From Planctomycetota bacterium (GTDB lineage Bacteria; Planctomycetota; Planctomycetia; Pirellulales; PNKZ01), in NCBI GenBank assembly GCA_018242585.1, contig JAFEBQ010000046.1, positions 1 to 64,000 on the forward strand: 64,000 nt of DNA, written 5' to 3'. The first letter of the stretch is position 1; each line of letters begins with the position of its first letter. Below the pieces are notes generated by a model that did no database searches, had not been told where the DNA came from, and worked only from the letters and a program-made list of their open reading frames with translations. Positions 1 through 8,128 of this stretch are shown here, piece by piece. The position numbers were made by a program, and so were the translations under genes.

Positions 1-1047
1 GGCATGCAGTTCGACCGCGGCTATCTGTCGCCGTACTTCGTCACCGACTCGACCAAGATGGAGTGCGTGCTCGAAGACTGCTACGTGCTGATCTATGAAA
101 AGAAGATCGGCAACGTCAAGGAATTGGTCCCGGTCCTCGAGGCCGTGGTCAACGCCAGCAAGCCGTTGTTGATCATCTGTGAAGACGTCGAAGGCGAAGC
201 CCTGGCGACGCTGGTCATCAACAAGCTGCGCGGCACGTTCAAGTGCTGTGCCGTCAAGGCGCCGGGCTACGGCGACCGCCGCAAGGCCATGCTGGAAGAC
301 GTTGCCATCCTGACCGGCGGCACCGCGGTGTTCGAGAGCCTGGGTCTGAAGCTCGAGAACCTGCCGCTGACCGATCTGGGTCGCGCCAAGCGCGTGGTCG
401 TCGACAAGGACAACACCACGATCATCGAAGGCTCGGGCAAGGGTGGCGACATCAAGGCCCGCATCGAGCAAATCCGCCGCGAGATCAGCGCTTCGACCAG
501 CGACTATGACAAGGAAAAGCTGGAAGAACGCCTGGCCAAGCTGGCCGGCGGCGTGGCCAAGGTCAACGTCGGGGCCGCGACCGAAAGCGAAATGAAGGAG
601 AAGAAGGCCCGCGTCGAAGACGCCTTGCACGCCACGCGTGCCGCCGTCGAAGAAGGCATTCTGCCGGGTGGCGGCGTCGCCTTGTTGCGAGCCCAGGCCC
701 AGGTCAAGGGTGAAGATCTGATCCACGATCAGCAGGTCGGCTACGACATCATCCGTCGCGCCTGCCGTTCGCCGATCACCATGATCTCGAACAACGCCGG
801 CCAGGACGGCGGCGTGGTCTGCGAGAAGGTGCTCGAAGGCAAGGGGAGCTTCGGCTACAACGCCGCTAGCGACACCTATGAAGACCTGGTCAAGGCCGGC
901 ATCATCGACCCGACCAAGGTGACTCGTTCGGCGCTGCAAAACGCGTCGAGCGTGGCGACGTTGCTGTTGACCAGCGACGCGTTGATTGCCGAGAAGCCGA
1001 AGGACGAGAAGAAGGGCGGCCACGGCGGCCACGATGACATGTACTAA
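1..1047 (+). CDS. groEL: Chaperonin GroEL, C-terminal part (5' end outside window)
   Basis: This is the 60 kDa chaperonin subunit that refolds proteins in the cytoplasm as a double heptameric ring with GroES. The reading frame is open from base 1 and about 348 residues are present. A complete GroEL has about 545, so roughly the first 195 residues lie before the window. Visible family signatures include the [21 protein letters not shown] segment of the apical domain and the [15 protein letters not shown] segment of the returning equatorial ATPase domain. The C-terminus is [10 protein letters not shown], a glycine/histidine variant of the usual GGM tail. A family A repeat begins 3 bases after the stop and a Rho-independent terminator follows, so this is the last gene of its transcript. 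Identity is very secure. Whether this is the groES-linked copy or an extra paralogue cannot be seen here. Confidence 0.97.
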   Translation, partial: GMQFDRGYLSPYFVTDSTKMECVLEDCYVLIYEKKIGNVKELVPVLEAVVNASKPLLIICEDVEGEALATLVINKLRGTFKCCAVKAPGYGDRRKAMLEDVAILTGGTAVFESLGLKLENLPLTDLGRAKRVVVDKDNTTIIEGSGKGGDIKARIEQIRREISASTSDYDKEKLEERLAKLAGGVAKVNVGAATESEMKEKKARVEDALHATRAAVEEGILPGGGVALLRAQAQVKGEDLIHDQQVGYDIIRRACRSPITMISNNAGQDGGVVCEKVLEGKGSFGYNAASDTYEDLVKAGIIDPTKVTRSALQNASSVATLLLTSDALIAEKPKDEKKGGHGGHDDMY

Positions 1048-1050
1048 AAA

Positions 1051-1121
1051 GTTGCGAGTTGCTGGTTGCTGGTTGCTAGTTGCGAGGAGAAGCGATTAGC
1101 AGTTGGCGACTAGCGATTAGT
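1051..1121. repeat. Family A heptamer repeat downstream of groEL
   Basis: Tandem 7-base units of the GTTGCTG/GTTGCTA type occupy about 1051-1087. They are followed by units resembling GCGATTA (about 1091-1121). The track begins 3 bases after the groEL stop codon. The same heptamers recur after other genes in the window. Unlike A2-A5, no inverted second arm is visible here. Confidence 0.75.
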
Positions 1122-1132
1122 ACGGACAGACA

Positions 1133-1172
1133 ACAGCCCGGCGGCGCTTCCCAGCGCCGACGGGCTTTTTTG
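1133..1172 (+). terminator. Rho-independent terminator of groEL
   Basis: A GC-rich hairpin, AGCCCGGCGGCGC paired with GCGCCGACGGGCT around a short loop, is followed directly by a run of T (TTTTTTG). It lies about 85 bases after the groEL stop on the same strand. Confidence 0.85.
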
Positions 1173-1258
1173 TTTAATTTCGCTACACGACGCGATCCGC
1201 AAGGGCTAGGCTAGTAGCAGATGGAAACGCGCGGTGGTTTCGCGGCCAGGTGGTTCAA

Positions 1259-1462
1259 ATGTTGACGATTGAAGTCGAACGTGAAGACGACGGGCGTTGG
1301 ATTGCCGAAGTAGCCGAGCTGTCGGGCGTCTTGGCTTACGGCCAAACGCGGCAAGAAGCAATCGATCGAGCGCAAGCCCTCTCGTTGCGAGTCATGGCCG
1401 ACCGCTTGGAACATGGCGAATCGATCCCTGCAATGGCAGGCGTATTCGCCGTCGCGTCATGA
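1259..1462 (+). CDS. hicB: HicB-like antitoxin, short form
   Basis: This 67-residue protein has the HicB N-terminal pattern: a first strand LTIEVERED, then DGRWIAEVAELSGV, then YGQTRQEAIDRAQ leading into a helix. HicB proteins fold as a degenerate RNase H-like domain and neutralise HicA mRNA interferases. The ATG at 1259 is preferred because AGGTGG lies 5 bases upstream; an in-frame GTG at 1250 is less likely. The protein lacks the C-terminal DNA-binding segment found in longer HicB proteins, so autoregulation may differ. Its stop overlaps the start of the next gene (ATGA), which indicates translational coupling. The order antitoxin-toxin is the reverse of the more usual hicAB. Confidence 0.8.
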   Translation: MLTIEVEREDDGRWIAEVAELSGVLAYGQTRQEAIDRAQALSLRVMADRLEHGESIPAMAGVFAVAS

Positions 1463-1671
1463 GTTCCTGGCCGGCGTGCAAGGCACAGCGAGTGCTGGCC
1501 GCCTTATTGCGCATCGGCTGGACGATCAAACGGCAATCGGGCTCTCACCGAGTATTGATGCGCGCGGGCTGGCCCGATTTCGTCTTTGCCTTTCACGAGG
1601 GTGAAGAAATTGGACCGCGCATGTTGGCACGCATTGCCAAACGAACCGGACTCACGCCGAGCGACTTGTAA
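1459..1671 (+). CDS. hicA: HicA-like mRNA interferase toxin
   Basis: This 70-residue protein has a double-stranded-RNA-binding-like HicA fold. Helix 1 is VLAALLRIGW, then the strand WTIKRQSGSHRVLMR carries the conserved Gly-Ser-His (His30, the catalytic histidine of HicA toxins). The C-terminal helix is GPRMLARIAKRTGL. HicA toxins cleave translated mRNA. The gene overlaps hicB by four bases and ends 14 bases before the convergent ymdB gene. The pair stands alone between groEL and ymdB, with no neighbouring mobile element. Functional assignment is from fold and synteny only. Confidence 0.8.
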   Translation: MSSWPACKAQRVLAALLRIGWTIKRQSGSHRVLMRAGWPDFVFAFHEGEEIGPRMLARIAKRTGLTPSDL

Positions 1672-1685
1672 TCTGCTCTCATTGA

Positions 1686-2519
1686 CTACGGTTCATTGCA
1701 GGTCGGGCGGGCGGTCGAGGCGGCGGTTTCGGGGACGTCGTTCCAGTCGACTCGCAAGCGCTTGATTCCCGTCGCGCGACCGGTCGCCGCGTCGACGTCG
1801 ACGATCGTGCCGCACAGCCGAATGTCCCCGTCGGCCACGTCGAACTGCGTGGGCAGGAATGTCCGGGTCGTCTCGAGCACCCGGTCGATCTGCCGCCCCA
1901 GGATGCTGTGATATGGTCCGGTCATGCCGACGTCGCACTGGAACGCCGTGCCGCGCGGAAAGATCGTCTCGTCAGCCGTCGGCACGTGAGTGTGCGTCCC
2001 CAGCACGGCCGACACGCGCCCATCGAGGTAGCGCCCCATCAACTGCTTGTCGCTGGTCGCCTCGGCGTGAATGTCGACGACGATCACGCGAATCTCGGGA
2101 GGCAACGCATTCAACACGCGATCGGCCGCGGCAAACGGACAGTCGACCGGGCGCATGAAGACGCGCCCCATCACCGAGAAGACGGCCACATCGACTCCGC
2201 CGGCGGTGCGGACCACGGCCCATTCGCGTCCGGGGGCCTCGGGCGGGTAGTTCGCCGGTTTGACGATCGGCGCGTCGCTTTCCAGCGACGAGATGACTTC
2301 CCGCCGCTTGTAAATGTGGTCGCCGAGCGTGATGCAATGAACGCCGGCGTCGAACAGCTCGCGGCAAATGGCCGGGGTGATGCCCGAGCCGGCCGCGGCG
2401 TTCTCGCCGTTGGCGATCACCAGGTCAAGCTGCTCGCGCTCGACCACCCAACGCAAAGCCCGGGCGATGATTCGCCGCCCCGGCTTGCCAACCACGTCGC
2501 CGATTAACAGGATGCGCAT
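1686..2519 (-). CDS. ymdB: YmdB-type metallophosphoesterase (TIGR00282 family)
   Basis: This 277-residue cytoplasmic enzyme of the calcineurin-like fold corresponds to Bacillus YmdB, a 2',3'-cyclic-nucleotide phosphodiesterase linked to biofilm and motility decisions. Metal-binding motifs are visible: IGDVVGKPG (Asp8), ANGEN (Glu39, Asn40), LGDH (Asp67, His68), DIHAEATSD, and GTHTHVPT near residue 175. The Asn usual before His68 (GNH) is replaced here by Asp. The gene lies downstream of rny on the same strand, the arrangement known in Firmicutes, but a family A repeat fills the spacer. The length is normal. A transcript shared with rny is likely. Confidence 0.92.
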   Translation of the reverse strand: MRILLIGDVVGKPGRRIIARALRWVVEREQLDLVIANGENAAAGSGITPAICRELFDAGVHCITLGDHIYKRREVISSLESDAPIVKPANYPPEAPGREWAVVRTAGGVDVAVFSVMGRVFMRPVDCPFAAADRVLNALPPEIRVIVVDIHAEATSDKQLMGRYLDGRVSAVLGTHTHVPTADETIFPRGTAFQCDVGMTGPYHSILGRQIDRVLETTRTFLPTQFDVADGDIRLCGTIVDVDAATGRATGIKRLRVDWNDVPETAASTARPTCNEP

Positions 2520-2530
2520 GGGAAAGTCCA

Positions 2531-2620
2531 GAAGTTGCTGGTTGCTAGCTGCTGGTTGCTAGTGAAATGCCAGCAGAACGTCTTCCGACTTCTTACTAGC
2601 AACTAGCAACCCGCAACTTC
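2531..2620. repeat. Family A inverted heptamer element (A2) between rny and ymdB
   Basis: Two arms of GTTGCTR-type heptamers (about 2532-2563 and 2594-2619) face each other across about 30 bases, so transcription from either side gives a long imperfect hairpin. On the minus strand the element begins directly after the rny stop codon at 2622. Confidence 0.8.
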
Positions 2621-2621
2621 A

Positions 2622-4178
2622 TCACTTCGCCGAATCCGAGAACCGCGACTCGCGCAACACGGTGACCTTGATCTCACCGGGGTATGTGAGTTGCTCTTCA
2701 AACGCGCGGGCGATGTCGTGGCAAATCTTGGCGGCCGATGCGTCGGTCGTGTCCTTGGCGCTAGCGATCACACGCAGCTCGCGCCCCGCCTGAATGGCGA
2801 AGGCCTGTTCCACGCCGGGAAAGCCGCCGGCAATGGTTTCGAGTTCTTCCATCCGCTTGACGTAGCGTTCGAGCGACTCACGCCGCGCGCCGGGGCGCGA
2901 AGCGCTGCAGGCGTCGGCGGCGGCCACGATGACCGTGTACGGGTTGTCGATCCGCAGGTCGTCGTGATGCCCCAGCGCCGCGTGGACCACTTCGGCCTTC
3001 TCGCCATAGCGCTTCAGCAAGTCGGCGCCGATCTTGGGGTGGCCCCCTTCCTGATCGTGGTCGGCCGCCTTGCCAATGTCGTGTAGCAGCCCGCAACGGC
3101 GAGCCAGCTTGGGGTCGAGTCCCATGTCCTGGGCCAGCATCCCGGAAATGAACGCCACCTCGATCGAGTGCCGTAGCACGTTCTGGCTGTAACTGGTGCG
3201 GAAACGCAGCCGGCCCAGCAGGTGAATCACCTTTTCGTGCAAGTTGCCGACCTCGGCTTCCTCGGCCGCTTCCTGGCCCAGCTTTTGCAGGTGAGCTTCC
3301 AACTCGGTTTGCGTCTGGCCCACCACTTCCTCGATCCGGGCCGGGTGAATGCGGCCGTCTTGAATCAGCTTTTGCAGCGACAGCCGGGCCACCTCGCGAC
3401 GAACCGGGTCGAAGCCGCTGACGATCACCACGCCCGGCGTGTCGTCGATGATCACATCGACGCCGGTCGCTTTTTCAAAGGCGCGGATGTTGCGCCCCTC
3501 GCGACCGATGATGCGTCCCTTCATCTCGTCGCTCGGAATGTCGATCGTGCTGGTGGTGCTTTCGGCCGTGTGGGCCGAGGCGTAGCGCTGCAGCGCGGTG
3601 ATCAGAATCTCGCGCGACTTTTCCTCGGCGATTTCCTGCATCTTTCGCTCGTGTTGCAGGATGACCGTGCCCGCCTCTTCCTTCAGCTCCTGATCCAATT
3701 GCTCGAGCAGCCGCTTGGTGGCTTCCTCGCGCCCCAGGCCACTCAAACGGTGCAGCGTGTCGCGCTGGGTTTCGAGCATCCGGGCCAACTCGTCGTTACG
3801 CTTGTTGGCTTCTTCGATCTTTTCCGACAGCTTGCGCTGGGTGGCTTCGACCATCCGCTCGCGCTTGACCAGTTGCTCGTTCTGTTGTTCGAGCGTGTCT
3901 TGCCGCTTGTCGAGCATGCGGTCGCGCTCGTGCAACTCTTGCCGGGATTGCGAGAGTTCCTTGTCGCCGTCGGCCTTTTGCTGCATGGCCCGTTCTTTGT
4001 TCTGCAACTCGGCTTCCTTGCGCCGGGTCTCGATTTCGCGATCGGCCCGTTCGATCATGTCGCGCGCTTTGCGCTCGACGTCGGTGCCGCGCAGGTAGTC
4101 CAACGACTTCACGACCACCACGGTCAGCACGGCCGCCAGGCTGGCCGCGAAAAGCCCAATGTAAACCGGATTGTCCAC
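2622..4178 (-). CDS. rny: Ribonuclease Y
   Basis: RNase Y is a membrane-anchored endoribonuclease that initiates mRNA decay. This 518-residue copy has the full family layout. An N-terminal transmembrane helix covers residues 5-25 and is followed by a long charged coiled coil to about residue 200. A KH domain carries [15 protein letters not shown], with DDTPG(V) just after it. The HD domain carries [22 protein letters not shown] and GHHDD, which supply the metal-binding His/Asp residues. The length matches the family (about 515-520). ymdB follows on the same strand. The start ATG gives the expected short N-terminus before the membrane helix. No gene lies immediately upstream on the minus strand except a doubtful small open frame. 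Confidence 0.97.
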   Translation of the reverse strand: MDNPVYIGLFAASLAAVLTVVVVKSLDYLRGTDVERKARDMIERADREIETRRKEAELQNKERAMQQKADGDKELSQSRQELHERDRMLDKRQDTLEQQNEQLVKRERMVEATQRKLSEKIEEANKRNDELARMLETQRDTLHRLSGLGREEATKRLLEQLDQELKEEAGTVILQHERKMQEIAEEKSREILITALQRYASAHTAESTTSTIDIPSDEMKGRIIGREGRNIRAFEKATGVDVIIDDTPGVVIVSGFDPVRREVARLSLQKLIQDGRIHPARIEEVVGQTQTELEAHLQKLGQEAAEEAEVGNLHEKVIHLLGRLRFRTSYSQNVLRHSIEVAFISGMLAQDMGLDPKLARRCGLLHDIGKAADHDQEGGHPKIGADLLKRYGEKAEVVHAALGHHDDLRIDNPYTVIVAAADACSASRPGARRESLERYVKRMEELETIAGGFPGVEQAFAIQAGRELRVIASAKDTTDASAAKICHDIARAFEEQLTYPGEIKVTVLRESRFSDSAK

Positions 4179-4381
4179 AGCAGTGTTCCCTTCTTGCTGG
4201 CCGGGGCGCGCTGGCTTGCGTAGCCAGGCGTGCGACGGCGGGCGTCAATGCCAGCGACAGCCGACGGGACCGAAAGAGCAGCGCACCCAGGGTGCGCACG
4301 ACCGGCGGAAGAGGCGTCACACCGGCCTTGCCGTGACAAGGCCCGCAACGCGCATCGGTCAATCAACAGTTTCTGCGCAAG

Positions 4382-4783
4382 TTACCGCGCCACGTCGCCG
4401 ACCCGGGGGTCGGTCCCACGCGCGCACTCCACCCCAGGTGGGATGGATCGGACCCGGACCCTACCGAGCGGCGCGCAACATGGCGCGAGAAACGCTCGCC
4501 AGAGCCCCGTGGGCGGCATCAAGGCCACGGCCGGCGCAATCGCGCCGTCGGCCGGGCCAGTCTTGGGCCGCGAACCAAATCGCCGCGTACCAAGTCGCCG
4601 CACACCAAGTCGAGGTGTCATCCAGTCCGCCATCGCGGGAGTGGTCGAGAACCGATGCGTCCCTTCATCGCCGGCCGGGTTTGGCTCGCGGCGAGTGGGC
4701 TCGGGCTGGGGCATCATTTGGCCTGGGGTCAATAACCCCACCAAGTGCTGCAAGAGGATCAAAAGCCCTAGCATCGTGTCCAT
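4382..4783 (-). CDS. Doubtful small protein with N-terminal hydrophobic helix and RxGxR repeats
   Basis: This open frame could encode 133 residues. It begins MDTMLGLLILLQHLVGLL, a possible signal anchor, with GGGAG 4 bases before the ATG. The middle contains three near-identical five-residue units, R-L/F-G-V/T/S-R, produced by a 15-base tandem repeat. The rest is rich in Pro, Arg and Ala and matches no family I recognise. It lies upstream of rny in the same orientation, in an otherwise empty stretch. It may be a real lineage-specific gene or a chance frame in GC-rich DNA. Confidence 0.3.
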   Translation of the reverse strand: MDTMLGLLILLQHLVGLLTPGQMMPQPEPTRREPNPAGDEGTHRFSTTPAMADWMTPRLGVRRLGTRRFGSRPKTGPADGAIAPAVALMPPTGLWRAFLAPCCAPLGRVRVRSIPPGVECARGTDPRVGDVAR

Positions 4784-5157
4784 CCATCTCCCGCAGGGAA
4801 CTGGCTTAGAGTAACCTGCAAGGAAACCAGTGATTAACCGATCGCAAACCGTCGCGGCCATGCTCGGCAAGCTTGCGCTCGCCACCGCGTGGCCACCGAC
4901 GGTTCCACTTCCGGCACGTCGTCACACGGAAAAACTAAACCAGTAACACTGTAACCAGTAACCACTGTAATCTGTCTTTCCGGGCGACTCTTTCGGTAGC
5001 GCCAGCCGAAGCTTGCTCTACCTGAAATCAATGTTCGCGTGCTGGCGGACAGCGCCCTCCAGGGGCGGGTTGACACCCGCGGCCCACGGTCGACGCTAGC
5101 CGCCAGAGAAACGAATTTCGATCGTAACATAGTCTGGGCCGTCTGCAACAACTGGCT
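4784..5157. other. Intergenic stretch with short CAGTAAC-like repeats
   Basis: No convincing gene is visible between the doubtful small frame and tilS. At about 4939-4974 short units resembling CCAGTAACA/ACTGTAAC repeat in tandem, a style similar to the heptamer tracks elsewhere in the window. At about 5055-5085 a small GC hairpin (GGGCGGGT...CACCCGC) is present. A promoter for tilS is expected here but no clear -35/-10 pair could be assigned. Confidence 0.4.
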
Positions 5158-6234
5158 GTGCCGAATGTTCCGGCCGGCCCCAACCCACTGCCACCACCCA
5201 TGTCGGGCAAGCAATTTCATGACGAATTCGTGAGCCGACTGGCCCAGGCGTGGCCCCCCGCCGTATGGCACGACGTGACCTTGCTGGTGGCGGTCTCGGG
5301 CGGAGCTGACAGCGTGGCCATGCTCCGCGCCTTGGCCGACATTGCGCCCGAGGCCCACAGCCGGCTCGTCGTGGGGCATTTCCACCACGGCTTGCGTGGC
5401 ATCGACGCCGACCGCGACCGGGATTTCGTGGCCGAGTTGGCCGCCAAGCTCGGACTCCCTTGCGAGTTGGGCGAAGGAGCCACGGCGCAAAAGGCTGCTA
5501 GCGACGGCGATGGCATTGAGGCGGCCGCCCGGGCCATGCGCTACGATTGGTTGCTGGCCACGGCCCATCGCGTCGGAGCGCGGTACGTCTGCACGGCTCA
5601 TGCAGCCGAAGATCAGGCCGAGACGGTGTTGCACCGCGTGCTGCGCGGCACGGGGCTGGTCGGCTTGCGCGGCATCAAGCGCGCGCGGGAACTCGGCGAC
5701 GGCGTGGCGCTCTATCGGCCCCTGCTGGCCTTTCGTCGCGGTGAATTGCGAGACTATCTGGCGCGACAAGGCCAAGCGTTCCGCGAGGACGGCAGCAACT
5801 CGGATCGGGGGCTGACGCGCAACCGGTTGCGACTGGATGTGATGCCCGCGCTAGCCGAGCAGTTCAATCCACAACTGATCGAAGCGTTGGTCCGACTGGG
5901 CATGCTGGCTGGCGAGGCGCAGAGCGTCGTCGAGGGACAAGTTTCGCTGTTGCACGAACGCGCGGTGCGCCGCGAGAACCCGCTTGCGGTGCGGATCGAC
6001 GTGCGTGCGCTGGCCGGCGTGGCGCCGTACCTGGTGCGCGAGCTGCTGGCGGCCGTCTGGCACGAGCAGCGTTGGCCGCTGCAAGCAATGGGGCACGCCG
6101 AGTGGACGAAGCTGTCCGAGTTGGCGCAGGGTGCCGAGATCAGCGCACGGCAAATGTTCCCCGGCCGGATCATGGCCGAGCGCGCGGGGGACGCGCTGCG
6201 GCTTTACCCAGTGAACGCGGCAAGCGCGTGTTGA
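5158..6234 (+). CDS. tilS: tRNA(Ile)-lysidine synthase TilS
   Basis: TilS attaches lysine to C34 of the CAU-anticodon isoleucine tRNA, using ATP, so that it reads AUA. The PP-loop signature SGGADS is at residues 47-52 (VAVSGGADSVAMLRAL). VVGHFHHGLRG and CTAHAAEDQAETVLHRVLRGTG follow, all typical of the N-terminal adenylating domain. The C-terminal part is shorter than in the E. coli enzyme. The coding frame opens at a GTG at 5158, but an ATG at 5200 (MSGKQFHDEF) would remove a proline-rich leader and fits the family equally well. Neither has a good Shine-Dalgarno. The gene appears monocistronic, with repeat elements downstream. Confidence 0.93.
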   Translation: MPNVPAGPNPLPPPMSGKQFHDEFVSRLAQAWPPAVWHDVTLLVAVSGGADSVAMLRALADIAPEAHSRLVVGHFHHGLRGIDADRDRDFVAELAAKLGLPCELGEGATAQKAASDGDGIEAAARAMRYDWLLATAHRVGARYVCTAHAAEDQAETVLHRVLRGTGLVGLRGIKRARELGDGVALYRPLLAFRRGELRDYLARQGQAFREDGSNSDRGLTRNRLRLDVMPALAEQFNPQLIEALVRLGMLAGEAQSVVEGQVSLLHERAVRRENPLAVRIDVRALAGVAPYLVRELLAAVWHEQRWPLQAMGHAEWTKLSELAQGAEISARQMFPGRIMAERAGDALRLYPVNAASAC

Positions 6235-6270
6235 GGCGTCACAAACGCTTGCTACGCAGCACATCATGCA

Positions 6271-6484
6271 GGAGCCGGCGAGGTAAGTCGCCGGTTAGCG
6301 CCGTGAGAGCATGTTTTCAGTGGGTGGCACGTCCCAAGCGCAGCGCAGGGCGTGGTGAGCAGCCGATGAAATATCGGGGCTGGTGCATGCTTCCCCACGC
6401 CCGAGGACGGGCGTGCCACCCGGCGACCGGCGCCGCGGTAGCGCCGTCTGGCAATTCCAACGGCGGACTTGCGTCCGCCGCTCT
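6271..6484. repeat. Family G element, apparently split by a family B element
   Basis: The left hairpin (6271-6300, GAGCCGGCGAGGTAAGTCGC and its continuation CGGTTAGCG) and the right hairpin (about 6458-6484, CGGCGGACTTGCGTCCGCCG then CTCT) correspond to the two halves of the intact family G element at 13886-13959. Between them lies a complete family B element. The simplest reading is insertion of B into G. Confidence 0.55.
6321..6421. repeat. Family B palindromic element (B1)
   Basis: This element of about 100 bases starts TGGGTGGCACGTCCC and ends CGGGCGTGCCACCC, giving terminal inverted repeats. An internal AGCGCAGCGCAGGGCGTGG segment is shared with the copies near 19.4, 20.4 and 26.4 kb. 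It contains no gene and resembles a REP/MITE-type element. Confidence 0.8.
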
Positions 6485-6508
6485 CGAAGGCGCACAGGGC
6501 AATTCACC

Positions 6509-7969
6509 TCACGCCTCGTCGCCGCCGTATTGGTGGACTTGCGGGTGAGTGATGTGCTCCTGCTTATAGCCGCCCGTCGCGCGGAAATAGAGCAATAGCA
6601 AGAGATAACAAACGGCCATGGCGCAGGGCACGAAAGCCGTCAACTCAAGCGCCTTCTTGCCGCCGGCAATCGTCGCGCTTTCGATTTCGCTCTTTGCTTT
6701 CGCTTCGGCAGGAGTCGGGTTGGTCTTTTCCTTCAGAGCCCCAACTTTATCAGCATCGAGAACGCTGATCTTCGGCAGAACGTAAAGTTCCTTTTGCTTC
6801 GCATTGACGTATTCCGTGTAGACAGCCGCATCCGACTGTTCGAGGGCTTGTGCTGTAGCATAGTCCTGCTTGTACCCAATGATCGGCCCCCCCAGCAGCC
6901 CCGCCGATAGCATCCCGATGCCGCCCATGAGGCCCATTGCCAGTGCGCCCCCTTTTGGGAACCGCTCTCCGACAACGCCCAGCATCGTGGGCCACAAGAA
7001 TGTCTTGCCCACGCCATAGATGGTCCCGGCCAAGAAAATCATCAATGCCGACTCGCTCGTGCCAAACAAGTACAGCCCGAATGCCCCGATGACTGAACTG
7101 ATAAAGAGCAATCCAAGCGGATTGGTACGTTCGACAATCGGACCAGCGAAGAATCGCAATACGAACATGACGCCCGATGTATAGACAAACAGCAACGCCG
7201 CCCATTCGGCGATTGACGCCTTCATGATGTCCTGCATCCACGAGTCGGTCCCAAGCTCGACGTAACCGACCATCGCGTGGATAACGAGCAAGAAGACCAA
7301 AATCGGTGACGCGAGTTGTGCCAACATTTGGCCGAAGTTCACCCCAGCAACGGATGCTTCGGATTTGGGGAACGACTGGCGCAACACGATCAATCCGTAA
7401 ATCACCGTCGGGACCAGAAACACGCACATCAGGATTTCCCAGCGCACGTGCGAGAGGACCGAATGATGGCCCGCGAACGCATATGCCACCAAACCGCCGA
7501 TGATCAAGCCACCGGGCCAACCCGCATGAAGAATGTTCAGATAGTGCGTCTTTTGCTGCGGATATAACGTCGCGACGAGCGGGTTAATGGCAGTTTCGCA
7601 AAGACCATTCGCGAGTGCGAACAGGAACATTCCCGCGTAAAGACACCAATACGTGGCATCTTTGCCAAACGAATGAAACACCGGCGTCGCGGCAATTGTC
7701 AGTACCGCCGAAGCCACGTGCAGAACAAAACCACCAATGAGCAGCGCACGATAGCCGACCAAATCAGCGAAGATGCTGAAGAAGATAATCATCACGCCGA
7801 AGCCCCACAGGCCACCGCCGGTGATCTTCCCGAGTTCCGTCTTTGTAAATCCGAACGTCGACTCCCAGTCGTCAAGAATGCCTCCGCGAATTGCGAAGCC
7901 GATACCCGCTGCGATCAACGTCATGAAACTGGCTAGGAAGATAGAACGCCGATTTGACGAATCAGACAT
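6509..7969 (-). CDS. MFS transporter, FucP-like sugar permease type
   Basis: This 486-residue polytopic membrane protein has about 12 predicted helices. It opens with SIFLASFMTLIAAGIGFAIR, and the first helix pair leads into the GYRALLIGG loop. Features include NPLVATLYPQQKTHYLN in the N-terminal half and NPLGLLFISSVIGAFGLY in the C-terminal half. An unusually long loop of about 80 residues, rich in Lys, Glu and Ala, separates the last two helices. Substrate is unknown; related proteins move sugars by proton symport. AAGGA lies about 10 bases before the ATG. Base composition is visibly lower in GC than neighbours (29 of 60 G/C in row 7081-7140, counted by hand), suggesting a different origin. 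It stands alone. Confidence 0.85.
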   Translation of the reverse strand: MSDSSNRRSIFLASFMTLIAAGIGFAIRGGILDDWESTFGFTKTELGKITGGGLWGFGVMIIFFSIFADLVGYRALLIGGFVLHVASAVLTIAATPVFHSFGKDATYWCLYAGMFLFALANGLCETAINPLVATLYPQQKTHYLNILHAGWPGGLIIGGLVAYAFAGHHSVLSHVRWEILMCVFLVPTVIYGLIVLRQSFPKSEASVAGVNFGQMLAQLASPILVFLLVIHAMVGYVELGTDSWMQDIMKASIAEWAALLFVYTSGVMFVLRFFAGPIVERTNPLGLLFISSVIGAFGLYLFGTSESALMIFLAGTIYGVGKTFLWPTMLGVVGERFPKGGALAMGLMGGIGMLSAGLLGGPIIGYKQDYATAQALEQSDAAVYTEYVNAKQKELYVLPKISVLDADKVGALKEKTNPTPAEAKAKSEIESATIAGGKKALELTAFVPCAMAVCYLLLLLYFRATGGYKQEHITHPQVHQYGGDEA

Positions 7970-8128
7970 GCGGAATAGTCCTTCGCGGGTCGTAAAGGCA
8001 ATGGTGGCAATGCTAGCGGGCGCGGGAAGCCACCGAGTATAGCCGGGCTGTTTGGAAAAGAAACACTCGCTGGCAGCGGGGCGCGTGGCTGGGAAAAACG
8101 CCGTGAGCCACCGCGATTTCAGGGCTTT

